DNA from: an uncultured Moheibacter sp.
GTDB taxonomy: Bacteria > Bacteroidota > Bacteroidia > Flavobacteriales > Weeksellaceae
Direction: 5' to 3'
Assembly: GCA_937875605.1 (NCBI GenBank)
Contig: CALLXZ010000394.1
Location: 1 to 7,598 of the forward strand
Length of the DNA: 7,598 nt
Shown: piece by piece, positions 6,935 through 7,598 of the stretch
How the letters are laid out: each line of letters begins with the position of its first letter
How positions within the stretch are numbered: the first letter of the stretch is position 1
Translations under genes and position numbers: made by a program
The notes under the pieces: model-generated
Databases searched by the model: none
Seen by the model: the letters and a program-made list of their open reading frames with translations, nothing else
What the model was told of the DNA's origin: nothing

Positions 6935-7598
6935 ATGGCCGATTATAAATTGATACTGCCTGCGATGGGCGAGGGTGTGATGGAAGCGACTGTCATCAAT
7001 TGGTTGAAAAACATTGGAGACACGATTCAGGAAGATGAATCGGTAGTGGAAATTGCAACCGATAAAGTGGACTCAGATGTTCCTTCTCCCGTAGCCGGAA
7101 AGTTGAAAGAAATATTGGTAAATGTAGATGGAATTGCCAAAATCGGGGAAGCCATTGCGATTTTGGAAGTGGAAGGAGAAGTTTCTTCTTCCCAGGAAAC
7201 GATTTCTGCTCCTGTTGAAACAACCTCAGAAAATCAGCCGGAACAAAATGTAGTTACGGAATTGGAAAAGCCATTGCAAACTTCAGGTTCTCTTGATATT
7301 TCCTCTTCCGATAAATTTTATTCTCCTTTGGTTAAATCTATTGCACAGCAAGAAGGAATTTCAGTGGGTGAATTGGATGGAATTTCAGGTTCCGGAAAAG
7401 AAGGAAGAGTGACCAAGGAAGACATTCTGAAATTTGTAGAAGATAAAAAATCCGGAAAAGTTTCTGCTCCGGCAGCTTCAGCTCCTTCGACGACTTCCCA
7501 ACCAGCCGCTCCAATAACGCAACCTGTTATTGTTTCAGGTGGCGATGAAATCATCGAAATGGATAGAATGCGTAAAATCATTGCGCAAAATATGGTGC
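6935..7598 (+). CDS. 2-oxoacid dehydrogenase E2 (dihydrolipoamide acyltransferase), N-terminal part
   Basis: Core subunit of a 2-oxoacid dehydrogenase complex: its lipoyl arm carries the acyl group from E1 to the E2 active site and is reoxidised by E3. My translation from ATG (MADYKLILPAMGEGVMEA) is open for 221 codons to the right edge. The lipoyl domain covers about 1-80 with Lys44 in EIATDKVDSD as the lipoylation site. A Ser/Thr/Glu-rich linker (83-126) leads to a peripheral subunit-binding domain (about 128-168: FYSPLVKSIAQQEGIS, then GKEGRVTKEDI), an Ala/Pro/Ser-rich linker (174-200) and the start of the catalytic domain (IIEMDRMRKIIAQNM, 206-220). The active-site HxxxDG lies outside. 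The PAMGEGVMEATV opening and DKVDSD motif differ from the pyruvate and 2-oxoglutarate E2 types I know in flavobacteria and fit the third, probably branched-chain, type; which substrate it serves is inference. A family E2 is about 430-450 aa, so about half is missing. One lipoyl domain only. Confidence 0.93.
   Translation, partial: MADYKLILPAMGEGVMEATVINWLKNIGDTIQEDESVVEIATDKVDSDVPSPVAGKLKEILVNVDGIAKIGEAIAILEVEGEVSSSQETISAPVETTSENQPEQNVVTELEKPLQTSGSLDISSSDKFYSPLVKSIAQQEGISVGELDGISGSGKEGRVTKEDILKFVEDKKSGKVSAPAASAPSTTSQPAAPITQPVIVSGGDEIIEMDRMRKIIAQNMV

Noticed and set aside
6996..7581. Minus-strand frames at 6996-7223 and 7318-7581
   Set aside because: They mirror the lipoyl domain and the linker/subunit-binding region of the E2 gene; the real plus-strand frame is open to the window edge.

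Overview
The window looks like chromosomal DNA of a Bacteroidota bacterium, most likely a flavobacterium (Flavobacteriales, possibly Weeksellaceae; the family is a guess). The reasons are the wording of the ParE and ParC proteins (for example KYHPHGD...QIGQKELLIDTQGNWG in ParC and EGDSASGS in ParE), short AT-rich leaders without clear Shine-Dalgarno sequences, and several TAnnTTTG boxes, the Bacteroidota-type -7 promoter element. No rRNA, tRNA, CRISPR array, transposase or integrase was seen.

Left half, minus strand (4703 down to 1): a topoisomerase IV cluster in the order parE, a small membrane protein of unknown function, then parC. ParE (621 aa) supplies the ATPase and Toprim parts and ParC the DNA-cleaving tyrosine; together they form the A2B2 type IIA topoisomerase that unlinks daughter chromosomes. 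parC is cut by the left window edge after about 760 codons. The unknown 170-aa gene between them shares one base with parC (TGATG), so the three genes are probably co-transcribed and the last two may be translationally coupled.

Middle, plus strand (4883-6781): a divergent 179-bp AT-rich spacer, then three tightly packed genes: a four-helix DUF2975 membrane protein, a 69-aa XRE/Cro-type regulator (YozG-like) 3 bp behind it, and 9 bp further a YbdL-type methionine aminotransferase. DUF2975 plus a small XRE regulator is a recurring pair of unknown role. A perfect 8-bp inverted repeat overlaps its likely promoter and is a candidate operator.

Right end, plus strand (6935 to the edge): the N-terminal part of a lipoyl-bearing E2 acyltransferase of a 2-oxoacid dehydrogenase complex, probably the branched-chain type, preceded by an intergenic region with an imperfect stem-loop and a perfect TAnnTTTG box.

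Most of the window is housekeeping sequence. The parts least explained are the 170-aa protein inside the topoisomerase IV operon, the DUF2975/XRE module with its dyad, and a methionine at the usual quinolone-contact position of ParC.
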